Source: Halorussus halophilus
GTDB lineage: Archaea > Halobacteriota > Halobacteria > Halobacteriales > Haladaptataceae
DNA length: 64,000 nt
Reading direction: 5' to 3'
NCBI RefSeq assembly: GCF_008831545.1
Contig: NZ_CP044523.1
Coordinates: forward strand, 2,666,001 to 2,730,000
Made by a program: the position numbers and the translations under genes. The notes beneath the pieces are model-generated. The model was not told the origin of the DNA, made no database searches, and was given only the letters and a program-made list of their open reading frames with translations. How positions within the stretch are numbered: position 1 is the stretch's first letter; each line of letters begins with the position of its first letter. Positions 51,811 to 60,662 of this stretch are shown one piece after another.

Positions 51811-52758
51811 CTACGAGGATTCAACCTCTGCTTCAGCGAGACGCTTGTAGTGTCGTCTGAGGGTGACCGGAGTAACGCTCGTTGTCTCGGCGATCTCGAC
51901 TTGAGTGAGAGAGACACCAGTCTTTCGCGCGGCGAGATAGAGCGCGCCAGCCGCCACACCCGAAGGCTTCGACCCCATCGTGAGTCCATCCTGTGCTGCT
52001 TGTTCAACGAGTTCGCCTGCTCGCCGTCGTACTCTCGCGGGAACGTCGAGCGCAGACGCGAATCGGGGGATGAAGGCTTTCGGCCGAACGGGTCTCGTTG
52101 GGAGTTCGATTTCACGATTGAGGACATTATAGGACTGGCGTGCAGCACTGACGTCACAGCAGGCATCGCCGGCAAGTTCTGGAAGCGTCCACGGGAGGCC
52201 GAGACACCGTAACGCGGCATAGACACTGGCTGGGGCGAGCGCGTCGATGCTTCGACCACTGAAGAGGTCTTCACGCTGTGCCGCTCGGAGGATGGTGCAG
52301 GCCTGTTCTCGGATGGTTCCAGGCATCTCGAGTGCCGTGGTGAGTCGGCCGATCTCGCTGAAGCCACGACCCAGATTCTTGTTTGCTGTCGTCCCCCAGC
52401 GCGCGTTGCTGTGGTGGCGTCGTAGGCGAGTGAGTTGCCGTCGTTTCCTCACAGGGAGCGTGTTTCCGGCTGCGTCTTTCCGGTAGCCGATTTCGGTTGT
52501 GAGTCCGTAGTCGTGGAGCGTTGGACTCAGCGGCGCGCCTGTCCGGGGTTGTTTGTCGTCGTCTTCGTAGAATGGTGCTGGTCGGTGGTCGAGTCGGTAC
52601 TCCCTGATGAGTAAGCCACACTCCGTGCAGGCGGTTTCGCCGTCCCGTGTGCGGAGTCGGCCGTGGCATTCCTCACACGATCGCTCGCTGGTCAGTTCGG
52701 GTTCGTGGTCGTCTACGTCTTCGTCGAACGCGCGGTCGTATACTGGTTGGATAGCCAT
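51811..52758 (-). CDS. tfb: Transcription initiation factor B (TFB)
   Basis: 315 residues. The zinc ribbon (CEECHGRLRTRDGETACTEC) is followed by the B-finger region (GAPLSPTLHDYGLTTEIG) and two cyclin-like repeats (YAALRCLGLPWTLPELAGD; ALYLAARKTGVSLTQVEIAE). TFB recruits RNA polymerase to TATA boxes. Haloarchaea carry many TFBs, and plasmid copies often give alternative promoter use. This one is accessory in position and is preceded by a leader hairpin. Pairing with the SWIM gene and a small acidic protein is typical of such regions. Confidence 0.92.
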   Translation of the reverse strand: MAIQPVYDRAFDEDVDDHEPELTSERSCEECHGRLRTRDGETACTECGLLIREYRLDHRPAPFYEDDDKQPRTGAPLSPTLHDYGLTTEIGYRKDAAGNTLPVRKRRQLTRLRRHHSNARWGTTANKNLGRGFSEIGRLTTALEMPGTIREQACTILRAAQREDLFSGRSIDALAPASVYAALRCLGLPWTLPELAGDACCDVSAARQSYNVLNREIELPTRPVRPKAFIPRFASALDVPARVRRRAGELVEQAAQDGLTMGSKPSGVAAGALYLAARKTGVSLTQVEIAETTSVTPVTLRRHYKRLAEAEVESS

Positions 52759-52786
52759 TGCTGGTCAGTTCCTACGGGCAGGTGGT

Positions 52787-52815
52787 CTGCCCCGCACCCC
52801 TCTGGGGCAGAAAAA
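52787..52815 (-). promoter_or_regulatory. Leader hairpin d, upstream of TFB
   Basis: Minus strand: TTTTT then CTGCCCC-AGAGGGGTGC-GGGGCAG, with a seven-base perfect stem. The T-run is 53-57 bp upstream of the TFB start, the same spacing as in copies a to c. Confidence 0.75.
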
Positions 52816-53007
52816 CTCTCTTTGAGAAACTGGCGAAGATGATGACTGCTATCCGGTATTCGGATGGATAGCGGATTCGCTTGATGAACTGCCGCTCTGC
52901 AAAATACACTCAGAATTGGATTGTAACTTGGTAGTCGTCGCTTCAATTCTATATCTCTAAGAGAGAAATTTTATAAGTATAGTTATCATACCATCACGAT
53001 AATAATC

Positions 53008-53766
53008 ATGTCCGGCGGTTCTACAGTGCGCGGCGACCGGGAAGCCGACCCACCCGATGAATATGCAGATTTCCTCAGTGTCCTCCATGAGTTGAAGTCA
53101 ACAGGCTGTAACCTACTCGTCGTCGGTGACGTCACAGACTACCTCTACACGAAAGCGAGTTCACGGCTATTAGGAGACGCAGATATCACTCGCTACCGTC
53201 TCCTCGCAGTGACTGACGCAACTACCCAGAGTATCGCCGACCGCTTACCGGGCGCGAACGAAACACCTCGTCCACTACCTGAGACTACCCAAATCATCAA
53301 CCACGCTGGCGCACCACGTTCGGTCACCACCGCCACGAATGAGAGTACGCCCCGTAATTTAGCGGGAATCCCCGAAATCTCCGTGGCGGACCCCGAACTT
53401 AGAGGCCTTCAACGAACGCTGATCGAGCAAATGGACGAGTTCGCCGACCAAGCAGAGCCCAGTGGCTTGAACCCCACTGAGCTTCGCGTCGGAATCGATT
53501 CGCTCGATTCACTCTTCGAACAGCACGACGAAGACGTCGTCCTTCAGGCACTCGGCTGGATTGGTCAGGCAGTCACGAAGTACGATGGAATGGCGCACTA
53601 TATTCTTCGAGAAAATTACACTAGTGAGCGAGTTCAGGCCCTTGCCGGCGATATGGATGCGATCATTGAGATTCGCTCTGTTGATCCCGTCGAACACGAA
53701 CATGAAGCCGAGCAACGCTGGCACGTTCCAGAACGCGAGTTAACGACTGACTGGCATCCGCTCTGA
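53008..53766 (+). CDS. DUF7504-like haloarchaeal protein (RecA-like fold)
   Basis: 252 residues. It opens LKSTGCNLLVVGDVTDYLYT, where the relaxed P-loop position has GDVTDY instead of GKT, so ATP binding is doubtful. Then come RYRLLAVTDATTQSIADRLP, a Pro-rich linker, and GIDSLDSLFEQHDEDVVLQA, like the core of the DUF7504/DUF835 group. TATA-like TTTTATAAG is at ~52968. It is followed by the CHAT protease gene 108 bp downstream on the same strand. Its domain resembles KaiC/RecA-type signal proteins; role unknown. Confidence 0.7.
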   Translation: MSGGSTVRGDREADPPDEYADFLSVLHELKSTGCNLLVVGDVTDYLYTKASSRLLGDADITRYRLLAVTDATTQSIADRLPGANETPRPLPETTQIINHAGAPRSVTTATNESTPRNLAGIPEISVADPELRGLQRTLIEQMDEFADQAEPSGLNPTELRVGIDSLDSLFEQHDEDVVLQALGWIGQAVTKYDGMAHYILRENYTSERVQALAGDMDAIIEIRSVDPVEHEHEAEQRWHVPERELTTDWHPL

Positions 53767-53874
53767 GTTTCCGTGGAAGACTGGGGTCTCGTGTTGAATT
53801 ACTGGAATAGTTCCCCAAGGAGTTTTATCGAATGAGTGAGACAACTCGATAGAGATTCGGGGGTCGAACACGCA

Positions 53875-56037
53875 ATGAAACCTACCTTCACTTCACTCTC
53901 AAACACATCCGGTCTCGAAATAATCGACCCAATTGAGACCCGTCGGTTCGTTTTCCTCACAAGTGCCCCAGTCACCCCAGAGCCGGCGCCAACTGAGGGG
54001 TTTACATTTCCAGTCACAGGAGCCTGCCGGATAGAGACGGCGAGTCTTATACTCCCGAACGCAGTTGCACTCGACATTCGAAGACCAGACGGCACGAACA
54101 TCGCATCAATCAGCCCCCAAGCAAATCGAGAATTTGGTGCCGATGATTATCTAATAGAGTTACATGGACCATTGAAAATATATCTGCGTCTGAAGAGTGG
54201 AATACGGGTCGACACTACCAGTGATAGAATAGAGATACTATTTGATGAACTCACGTCTGTCAAGATTGGTGCGCGCTCCTACCACAGCTCTCCTGGCTCG
54301 ACAATTACCGTTCCTGACGATCCTGAAAAAGTGATGGCCGCTCTCTCGACGTTTGGCTCGACAATTAAAACCACGTCGCCAGAGCGTGCCTGGCCAACAT
54401 TACGAGGCCACCCACCACGCCTTGAGTTAGGTGACGAACTCCGTATCCCCGACCATATGGAACCTCCAGAAACGGGAGTTACAATTCAAATCCCTGCCGA
54501 GTACGACGCGATTTATCCGATTGCTCCCCTCGCGTACTACCTTGGGGCTGAAGTCGTCCCAGGCACCCCAGCAGTGGTGACAACTGATTCTGGGTTTGAC
54601 TATTCGCTTGGGGAACAGTCTAGGGTCTGTGCGGACCGAGTTGAACACCTTCTCAAACGGATGTTCGTCCTTGACTGTGTTATCAGGACTGAAGGTCACT
54701 ACCCCGTCCCACTTGCTGAGCGTGATATTGTCGAAGACCGAACCAACTTGGATATCCCGGCGCTGTACGATGCCTCGATTGTCCAACGTCTTGAGGCATA
54801 TGAAACAGTACCGGATGAAGTGGTTGAAGCACTCATGCCTATGTGGCATCGTACGACTTACACGCGACCGACTAGTGATGCAGTCGAGTTACTACCCTAC
54901 CTCGTAAACGACCTATCGTTGCTTAGAATCAAACAACGCGAACAGCAACCGGAACCGACGGAAGAAGAGCAAGAAGTTCAAGATGCACTTGATTCGTTCT
55001 TACGACGTGCGTCCTCTGATGCAGCCTTTGTTCGATCGACAGGAACACGGGAGGTGTACCGAGGAACAGGCAGCGACCAAGACAATGGTGGTAGTTCAAG
55101 CATTTCTACACGGGGGATACCGGGAGTTGGTGAATACATTTCGCTACCAGAGACCAACACACTAGAGAAGTCATGGATTGGGGAAGAAACACCGATTCAT
55201 GGGTCAAAATTACATCCGGCAGGGTTCGCTAATGAGACACCAGAAGTAACAGACGGGTTCATCGAAATCACGGTCGTCTGTAATGACACCGAGATGCGTG
55301 AAGAATGGGATGCCATTTCGGAGATTTACGGAAATCGCAAGGATATCCTAGTTGATGCCACCTGTGAATTCGAGGTTTCCACCGATGAATTACGTGATAT
55401 ACTCGCTCGTGACACCGATATCGTACACTACATCGGACACATCGACGGGTCCGGATTCAAGTGTCCAGATGGCATCCTTGACGCAACTACACTGTCGAAC
55501 GTCGGAGCAACAATTGTATTCTTGAATGGGTGTCGTTCACATAATCAAGGAGTTGCTGTATTGGAGGCTGGCGCAAATGCCACGGTCAGTAGTTTGGGCG
55601 ACGTTGGGAATACAGGAGCGATGGAGGTTGGTGAAACACTGGCTCGATTACTGTATCGTGGATTCAGTGTGGGGAGTGCGATGAGTATTGTAGAAGAATA
55701 TACCACGATAGGCCGAAATTATGTCGTGATTGGTGACCCAGGAGTCGCAATCGCACAATGTGAAAACGGATTACCACTCATATATTATATAAATAATAAT
55801 TCGGGGGAAGTGTATGAAGATGAGTATACTTTTGAACCGTATGTCTATCCCATTAGCATCACGAATATTGGGAGTATCTTTCAGTCATACCTCCCGGATC
55901 TCGACCAATATTACGTCGGAGTGGGAATCTGCGGAGAATCTAATGTTTCGAAGAACACGTTCCAAAGTATTCTTCCCGGAACGACAGTACCACTAATTGA
56001 AGACGGGAACTTGGTATGGAGTCACAACTGGCTATAG
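53875..56037 (+). CDS. CHAT-domain (caspase-like) protease
   Basis: 720 residues from MKPTFTSLSNTSGLEIIDPI. The N-terminal ~430 residues are a large uncharacterised haloarchaeal domain. The C-terminal ~250 are CHAT: the catalytic His in DIVHYIGHIDGSGF and the Cys in VFLNGCRSHNQG, with later SSLGDVGNTGAMEVGETLAR and NYVVIGDPGVAIAQ. CHAT proteases cut specific targets and drive immunity or cell death in bacteria. It is the likely effector of a two-gene unit with the DUF7504-like protein. The low GC of its second half suggests transfer. Confidence 0.75.
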   Translation: MKPTFTSLSNTSGLEIIDPIETRRFVFLTSAPVTPEPAPTEGFTFPVTGACRIETASLILPNAVALDIRRPDGTNIASISPQANREFGADDYLIELHGPLKIYLRLKSGIRVDTTSDRIEILFDELTSVKIGARSYHSSPGSTITVPDDPEKVMAALSTFGSTIKTTSPERAWPTLRGHPPRLELGDELRIPDHMEPPETGVTIQIPAEYDAIYPIAPLAYYLGAEVVPGTPAVVTTDSGFDYSLGEQSRVCADRVEHLLKRMFVLDCVIRTEGHYPVPLAERDIVEDRTNLDIPALYDASIVQRLEAYETVPDEVVEALMPMWHRTTYTRPTSDAVELLPYLVNDLSLLRIKQREQQPEPTEEEQEVQDALDSFLRRASSDAAFVRSTGTREVYRGTGSDQDNGGSSSISTRGIPGVGEYISLPETNTLEKSWIGEETPIHGSKLHPAGFANETPEVTDGFIEITVVCNDTEMREEWDAISEIYGNRKDILVDATCEFEVSTDELRDILARDTDIVHYIGHIDGSGFKCPDGILDATTLSNVGATIVFLNGCRSHNQGVAVLEAGANATVSSLGDVGNTGAMEVGETLARLLYRGFSVGSAMSIVEEYTTIGRNYVVIGDPGVAIAQCENGLPLIYYINNNSGEVYEDEYTFEPYVYPISITNIGSIFQSYLPDLDQYYVGVGICGESNVSKNTFQSILPGTTVPLIEDGNLVWSHNWL

Positions 56038-56347
56038 AAAGCCAACTTATGGCCCGTAAATCGCGTTTCCACCACTCGCGACAACACTTGTCTCTGAAAA
56101 TATTAGTACGAGAGCCCAAAAGACACCCATCATTTTAGGGTTCTCAGCGAGCCAGTCCACGAAATTGGATGCGTTCGACACCATATCTGTATTGGCAACG
56201 CCAACCACAGTGATTTTTACTAATTTTTTCCAATAGTAACAATCAAATAGGTTGAGTGTTCCGACGCCTCCTTCACCCTTATCTTGTAGAACGACACATT
56301 CTCTCTGGAACGATATATTCCGTCACAACACCGTTTGATAAAACGTG
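56038..56347. other. A+T-rich intergenic region
   Basis: About 310 bp between the CHAT gene and the convergent gene at 56348. No coding frame with proper codon bias, no repeat seen. A T-rich run (56215-56235) may terminate the CHAT transcript. Confidence 0.4.
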
Positions 56348-56830
56348 TTAGTAATGCACGTCCGCAGGCACTATCCACGGCGTTTCGAGACGCTCAACAA
56401 CATTTTCTAAGTGGACTGCATCACGGATCCCATCTCCGACCTCCGTATACATGCGAACGGACGACCCACGGTACGCGCCCAGCGCATAACATGCATAGCG
56501 GACGAGGTCCGTATCCTGCATGATTTCTTCGTCATCGTGGTCTGCGAGCCCGTCTTTGATCTTCTCGAGGTTGCGTTCGAACTCTCGCTCCGTCGCCGTC
56601 CACGCCTCCTCAAGCAGTTCTTTGCCTGCTGGTGAGTCAAGTTTCGCGGCGGTTGGCAGGTCACCCCAACGGGCTTTTCCGGCTACTGTGGTCCCTTCTT
56701 GGTCGAAAGTCACGTAGTAGTCGAACGGCGCATACCCAGTCCCGACAAGATGCGTGAACGCGGATTTTCCGGCTGCAAGGGCTTCGTCTTCGGTCGATGC
56801 GTCTACGAGCGCATAGATTACGAGATGCAT
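56348..56830 (-). CDS. Haloarchaeal plasmid-type hypothetical protein
   Basis: 160 residues from MHLVIYALVDASTEDEALAA. The mixed alpha/beta fold opens with HLVIYALVDAST and AFTHLVGTGYAPFDYYVTF, and an acidic middle follows (EIMQDTDLVRYACYALGAYR). It is known to me only as a conserved protein on haloarchaeal plasmids; no function can be named. A hairpin at 56891-56915 lies upstream. Confidence 0.6.
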   Translation of the reverse strand: MHLVIYALVDASTEDEALAAGKSAFTHLVGTGYAPFDYYVTFDQEGTTVAGKARWGDLPTAAKLDSPAGKELLEEAWTATEREFERNLEKIKDGLADHDDEEIMQDTDLVRYACYALGAYRGSSVRMYTEVGDGIRDAVHLENVVERLETPWIVPADVHY

Positions 56831-56890
56831 GGTAGTTGTCCCACCGACGCAGTACTCTCACAGTCACAGCTCTGTCTCTCTACTCCGACT

Positions 56891-56915
56891 CGCGCCAGCA
56901 CTGCTTGCTGGCGCG
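56891..56915 (-). promoter_or_regulatory. Variant leader hairpin f
   Basis: Minus strand: TTTATAA then CGCGCCAGCA-AGCAG-TGCTGGCGCG, a ten-base perfect stem. It is similar to the leader family in having a T-rich block ahead of the stem, but has no GGGGTGC and stands farther (about 60 bp) from the start at 56830. Confidence 0.5.
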
Positions 56916-56956
56916 TTATAAACAAACCCTCCGATGAAACGCTAACTCGAAGCATC

Positions 56957-57106
56957 TCAACTGAGATTGTACTCGACAACGTCTTTCGGCCCACAGTACG
57001 GACAACTCGATTCAGGGGTGTCGAGCGTCGTGCCACACCGACGGCACTCATACACAGTTGTCTGCTGGCGAGCGAGGTTGCTTAGGAATCGAGGAAGAAA
57101 CGACAT
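56957..57106 (-). CDS. Small zinc-ribbon protein
   Basis: 49 residues: MSFLPRFLSNLARQQTTVYE, then CRRCG and CPYCG, a rubredoxin/zinc-ribbon knuckle pair of the CPxCG type. It ends VVEYNLS before TGA. It starts 5 bp after the gene at 57112-57309, so both are probably one operon. Such mini-proteins of haloarchaea often aid regulation; function unknown. Confidence 0.65.
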   Translation of the reverse strand: MSFLPRFLSNLARQQTTVYECRRCGTTLDTPESSCPYCGPKDVVEYNLS

Positions 57107-57111
57107 CGAGA

Positions 57112-57309
57112 TTAATGACCTCCATCGAGGTCATTCTGTCTTAGTGAGTGGGTTCGTGGGATGTATCCGGTTCGTTCGATTTGGGCGGCTTGTGTTTGTA
57201 GGAGCGCGACGAGCGCGAGTTCTGGGACACCAGCCTCCGCGTAGGTACTGAGCCAGTCTTGTAGGTCGTCGTCTGCGGCTTCAATCTGGGATTGGATTCG
57301 AGTAGTCAC
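57112..57309 (-). CDS. Small helical hypothetical protein
   Basis: 65 residues from a GTG start: IQSQIEAADDDLQDWLSTYA, then EAGVPELALVALLQTQAAQI. Helical and acidic, no family recognised. Its leader hairpin (57346-57369) lies upstream and a zinc-ribbon gene follows 5 bp later. Gene status rests on codon bias and operon position. Confidence 0.5.
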   Translation of the reverse strand: MTTRIQSQIEAADDDLQDWLSTYAEAGVPELALVALLQTQAAQIERTGYIPRTHSLRQNDLDGGH

Positions 57310-57345
57310 GAATGGTCACTCTCTTGCAGACGCGAGCTAATCGAG

Positions 57346-57375
57346 TGCGCCTGCACCCCTGCAGGCGCAGAAAAA
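57346..57375 (-). promoter_or_regulatory. Leader hairpin e
   Basis: Minus strand: TTTTTC then TGCGCC-TGCAGGGGTGCA-GGCGCA, with a perfect six-base stem. It lies 37-66 bp upstream of the start at 57309, slightly farther than copies a to d, perhaps because the true start differs. Confidence 0.7.
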
Positions 57376-57768
57376 CAGCCCTGCTCAAAGGTAGGAGAGA
57401 TGGGATATACGTCCTGTACCCATCGGAAGCGGTGAAGATCCTATTTTGGTATCCTTCTGAGGGTGAGTAGCTGAACGCAGCGGTCGTGCTGAGCGTCCAA
57501 CTGACGTTCGTTTCTGGAGCAGTTCGTCTAATTTGTCGGACATATAATGGGATAAATACTAGTTACTACTGAAGAAAACCCAATTCATTCACTTGAGTGT
57601 AGGGTAGCAGGCAAATTCAAACGAGCTAGCTTCGGTTCGTATGGCAACCCACTCATTACGACAGCTTGTATTCTGTGTACGCGGTATATCACGTCGCTAC
57701 ACCGCATTCAGAGCAGTTAACTCCACCTCGAATAGACACACCGATGTATGCGGCCACGAGTTCCAGGT
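57376..57768. other. Divergent intergenic region
   Basis: About 390 bp between hairpin e and the wHTH gene. Contains a TATA-like block (57545-57560) and no frame with convincing bias; a 94-codon frame from 57641 lacks family signs. Confidence 0.4.
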
Positions 57769-58056
57769 ATGTCCGAAGTTGACGATGCAATTCTTGAGTT
57801 CCTCCATGCACTCGGAAGGCCTGGTGGAGCGCAAGTCGCATTACCACCGCGACCCATCTGGTATCATCTCGTCAACGAACTCGAAACGCTCGATAAAAGC
57901 CCAGCCACATTTTCACGCCGATTGAAGCAACTCACAGAGCGAGGACTCCTTGAGATGCGGGACGAAAACGCAGCGTACTATCGAATTAGCGAAACTGGAC
58001 TTGCTTATCTTGACGGTGAGATTACCGCAGAACAACTTCTGTTATCTGAAGAGTGA
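57769..58056 (+). CDS. PhiH1 repressor-like winged-helix protein
   Basis: 95 residues from MSEVDDAILEFLHALGRPGG. The winged helix is clear: PPRPIWYHLVNELETLDKSP, then ATFSRRLKQLTERGLLEMRD and YYRISETGLAYLDGEI. This matches haloarchaeal phage PhiH1-type repressors, which are common on mobile elements. It may control neighbouring genes. No partner gene is close on the same strand. Confidence 0.75.
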   Translation: MSEVDDAILEFLHALGRPGGAQVALPPRPIWYHLVNELETLDKSPATFSRRLKQLTERGLLEMRDENAAYYRISETGLAYLDGEITAEQLLLSEE

Positions 58057-58240
58057 CTGCCTAAGATAGAGTTCGTGATTTTGAGTGGATATTCAAAATT
58101 TCACTATTGGGGCGTTGTGGAGTTTCGTAGCTAACCGGAAGCGACGATAGAATCTTTGAGCTTCTGGAAGAGAGCGGCCTCAATCTGAGCAAGAAAGTTC
58201 TCAAAGAAACTTTGACCTTGGAGCCGAGGATATATCGAAT

Positions 58241-59128
58241 CTAATATTCGGCTAAGCTCGTCTGCGGGCTGATTTCCTGCGCAATTTTCTCGACAAACTC
58301 CGGCCCCTCCATTCTGTCTTGGAGTGCCTGAGCAGTCTGGGCCGAAACCCGCCACTTACCCTCCGCATCGGCAACATTTTCGATGTACCCCTGAAGTTCC
58401 TTCCGTTTCAGGTACTGAAGTAGATGCTCCGTTTCCGTGATGAAGCGGTCCTGCTTCTCGTCGCTAATGTGGTTCCAGTGAAAGTGAACCTCTTCCAGAA
58501 CTTCCTCAATGTCGGTTGTGTCCTTCACCAATGCGGCCCGTAGTAGTGCTTGAATTACTGTGGAGACGAATTGCTCACTGTCTTCTTGCTGATCCACGTC
58601 GAAGGGATAATATTCGGTTGGGAGTGCTTCGTCGGGGTCCATATTGATTGGGAAAGCCGATGCAAGGGTTGTTGAATCGAACTCGATAGAGTTCTTGATT
58701 AAAACACCGCTACTTGGGGAGTGTTTGAACTGAACAAAGGTCGTGTCTGTGTTCACTAATAATTTCCGCGTAGAGAGATCTGAGAGCGACGAGTAGCACG
58801 TTTCTAACTTGAAAATAGACGAATCGACGAGAGAATCCAGGCTCGAATTCTGCAGAAGTGTGTCGGAGTTTCCTTCGAGAAGCTGGTATCGTCGGAGTTG
58901 GTCTTCATCCAGCGTTTTCGACTTGCACTCCGCAACTATCGAGTGGTTGTTAGGGCCAGAAGTCAGCACTACGTCCGGGTGAACTATGTCGTCAGCAACC
59001 TCCATTTCGGATTCGATAAGGTCACACTCGTATTCGTACCGTGCCAGTGAATGAGAGAATCCTCTCCGGTCTTTTGCGAGGGAAACCCAACCGTTTATTT
59101 GAACGGTGTGCGGCGACACACTATACAT
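58241..59128 (-). CDS. PD-(D/E)XK-like nuclease protein (operon gene 2)
   Basis: 295 residues from MYSVSPHTVQINGWVSLAKD. The nuclease core VHPDVVLTSGPNNHSIVAEC, followed by KSK, holds Asp and Glu-x-Lys. The rest is helical with a C-terminal domain (LEEVHFHWNHISDEKQDRFI). Start overlaps the upstream gene by 8 bp. It probably cleaves nucleic acid in a two-gene system with the protein at 59121-60218; the layout resembles the nuclease operon at 47655-49279 in style, though not in sequence. Confidence 0.6.
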   Translation of the reverse strand: MYSVSPHTVQINGWVSLAKDRRGFSHSLARYEYECDLIESEMEVADDIVHPDVVLTSGPNNHSIVAECKSKTLDEDQLRRYQLLEGNSDTLLQNSSLDSLVDSSIFKLETCYSSLSDLSTRKLLVNTDTTFVQFKHSPSSGVLIKNSIEFDSTTLASAFPINMDPDEALPTEYYPFDVDQQEDSEQFVSTVIQALLRAALVKDTTDIEEVLEEVHFHWNHISDEKQDRFITETEHLLQYLKRKELQGYIENVADAEGKWRVSAQTAQALQDRMEGPEFVEKIAQEISPQTSLAEY

Positions 59129-60218
59129 TCTCAATGTCCATCGTCGCCGCAGGGTCATAATGCTGTTGAAGATTAGTAAATAATCGGAGAGCTGTGTTCC
59201 CACAGGCACCCTCGTAGAGGTAGACTCGTATCCAAGTCGGGCCGACCTCCAGCGTAATCTTATCGCCGTTGTGGAGATCGACTCCTTTCATCTTATAATA
59301 CTCATCCTTGAGCTTCGTCGTCGTCCCCATCAGACGGAACGGCTTACCTCCGCTCACGACGTGCGAAATAAACTCTTCAATATCGTCGATCTGGTTCTCC
59401 AAGTCAATCCGTAAGTGGCTACCGTTGACACGAGTACCGTGGTCTACCTCGTCGTAGGAAAGAAGATGATTTTCCTCGATGAGGTTTATCAATTCCCGGT
59501 ATCGGTCTTTGACCTTTTCGACGGTGTCTAAATGAAGCTCAATGTCTGAGCCTCCACGAGCGGTGAAAGCACCATCACTCGTAATTCGCTCTGTAATGTA
59601 CTCATCCCCCTTTTCACGGCGGATTTTGATGCGAGATAGAGAGAGGATTTTTTCAATATCGGTGTTCTGTTTGAACATCGAATAGATTTGTTGTGTATCG
59701 TCTCCGTTCAGGTTGAGCCGGAAGTCACCGATGCCAACCTGTTCATTCACGTACTCTGGTGGAAAAGCATCATCACCGAGTTTCTTTAGTCCAGCCCCTT
59801 TGAACTGGCCCCAGCCAATTACTTCACGCTGAGTATCGTTTGGAATCCAGGGGTGGTCAAGCCCATTTCCGTCAGTAGTAGTTAGCTTCTCAAATGTTCG
59901 CCGGGCAAATTGAGAACCAGAGAGGGTGTAAAGAGACCAAAAACGGTTATCGCTCGAATCGAGATAATACTGCCCCTCCTCTCCACGATATTTGATTTCT
60001 AAAACGTGGAGTTCATCCCCAATCTGACGCACATCCTTAACCTCGTCTGTCTGCTCCAAAAATTCGCTAACTTCGATATTCGATTCGATGATGTAGGTTT
60101 TGACCATTTTCTGGTCATCATCGAGTTTTTGCTCTTCAGCGAGGTTCTTCTGAGTACCCACTAACCGAGCCTGAAAAAACTCTAACATTCCCCTTCGGCT
60201 GTTTATTTCTGCAGACAT
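59121..60218 (-). CDS. Large hypothetical protein (operon gene 1)
   Basis: 365 residues, no recognised family. Predominantly mixed alpha/beta: VSEFLEQTDEVKDVRQIGDE, DDTQQIYSMFKQNTDIEKIL and a final GVDLHNGDKITLEVGPTWIR. No catalytic motif was found. It overlaps the nuclease-like gene by 8 bp. The low GC content indicates horizontal gain. It could be a sensor or specificity subunit for its nuclease-like partner. Confidence 0.55.
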   Translation of the reverse strand: MSAEINSRRGMLEFFQARLVGTQKNLAEEQKLDDDQKMVKTYIIESNIEVSEFLEQTDEVKDVRQIGDELHVLEIKYRGEEGQYYLDSSDNRFWSLYTLSGSQFARRTFEKLTTTDGNGLDHPWIPNDTQREVIGWGQFKGAGLKKLGDDAFPPEYVNEQVGIGDFRLNLNGDDTQQIYSMFKQNTDIEKILSLSRIKIRREKGDEYITERITSDGAFTARGGSDIELHLDTVEKVKDRYRELINLIEENHLLSYDEVDHGTRVNGSHLRIDLENQIDDIEEFISHVVSGGKPFRLMGTTTKLKDEYYKMKGVDLHNGDKITLEVGPTWIRVYLYEGACGNTALRLFTNLQQHYDPAATMDIENV

Positions 60219-60314
60219 TGTTCCACCATAATTTCTTGACTTCTTCTGCGTACTATCCTAACTAAAGGTTTATGTAAACAAGTTTTCGCCATAGAGCAAA
60301 TTCCTCGCTCTACT

Positions 60315-60611
60315 CTAACGGGATGTCCCTACTTCGTACTTCGGCCCAACGAAAGATTGCGCAAACCACTGTTCAGAACCCACTACGACCAATACCTTAT
60401 ACCACGTCCCACCTCGCCTCTGCCCGAGGTCGTTCCGCTCAGGCCGACTGATACCCGATTCCCAGTGAATCTGCATCTCCTCACGGGAAAGCGACGCAGG
60501 AATTCGGTACACAATCCAGCCCTCCACGCTCGCGCCCTGTTGGACCATTCCCGAAGAAACGAACGTACTGCCGGAGATTGACCCGCAGAACTCCTCCAGT
60601 TCTTTGTCGTC
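60315..60611 (-). pseudogene. Truncated DUF4352-like fragment
   Basis: The minus-strand frame reads DDDKELEEFCGSISGSTFVS, then GASVEGWIVYRIPASLSREE and MQIHWESGI. It resembles the C-terminal part of exported DUF4352-type proteins (the GWIVYRIP motif). A stop directly precedes it, so the signal peptide and first half are missing. Likely a remnant. Confidence 0.5.
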
Positions 60612-60662
60612 GTCATATTTTTATAATCAGAGAATCGCTCCACAAGATAGCAAGTGGCTCAA

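Noticed and set aside
46564-57375. Hairpin plus A-run copies read as plus-strand terminators
   Set aside because: On the plus strand the run is A, not T, and copies sit at a fixed distance before minus-strand start codons, so a leader or operator role fits better.
57641-57925. Plus-strand 94-codon frame
   Set aside because: Overlaps the PhiH1-like gene in another frame, Ser/Arg/His-rich, no start context.
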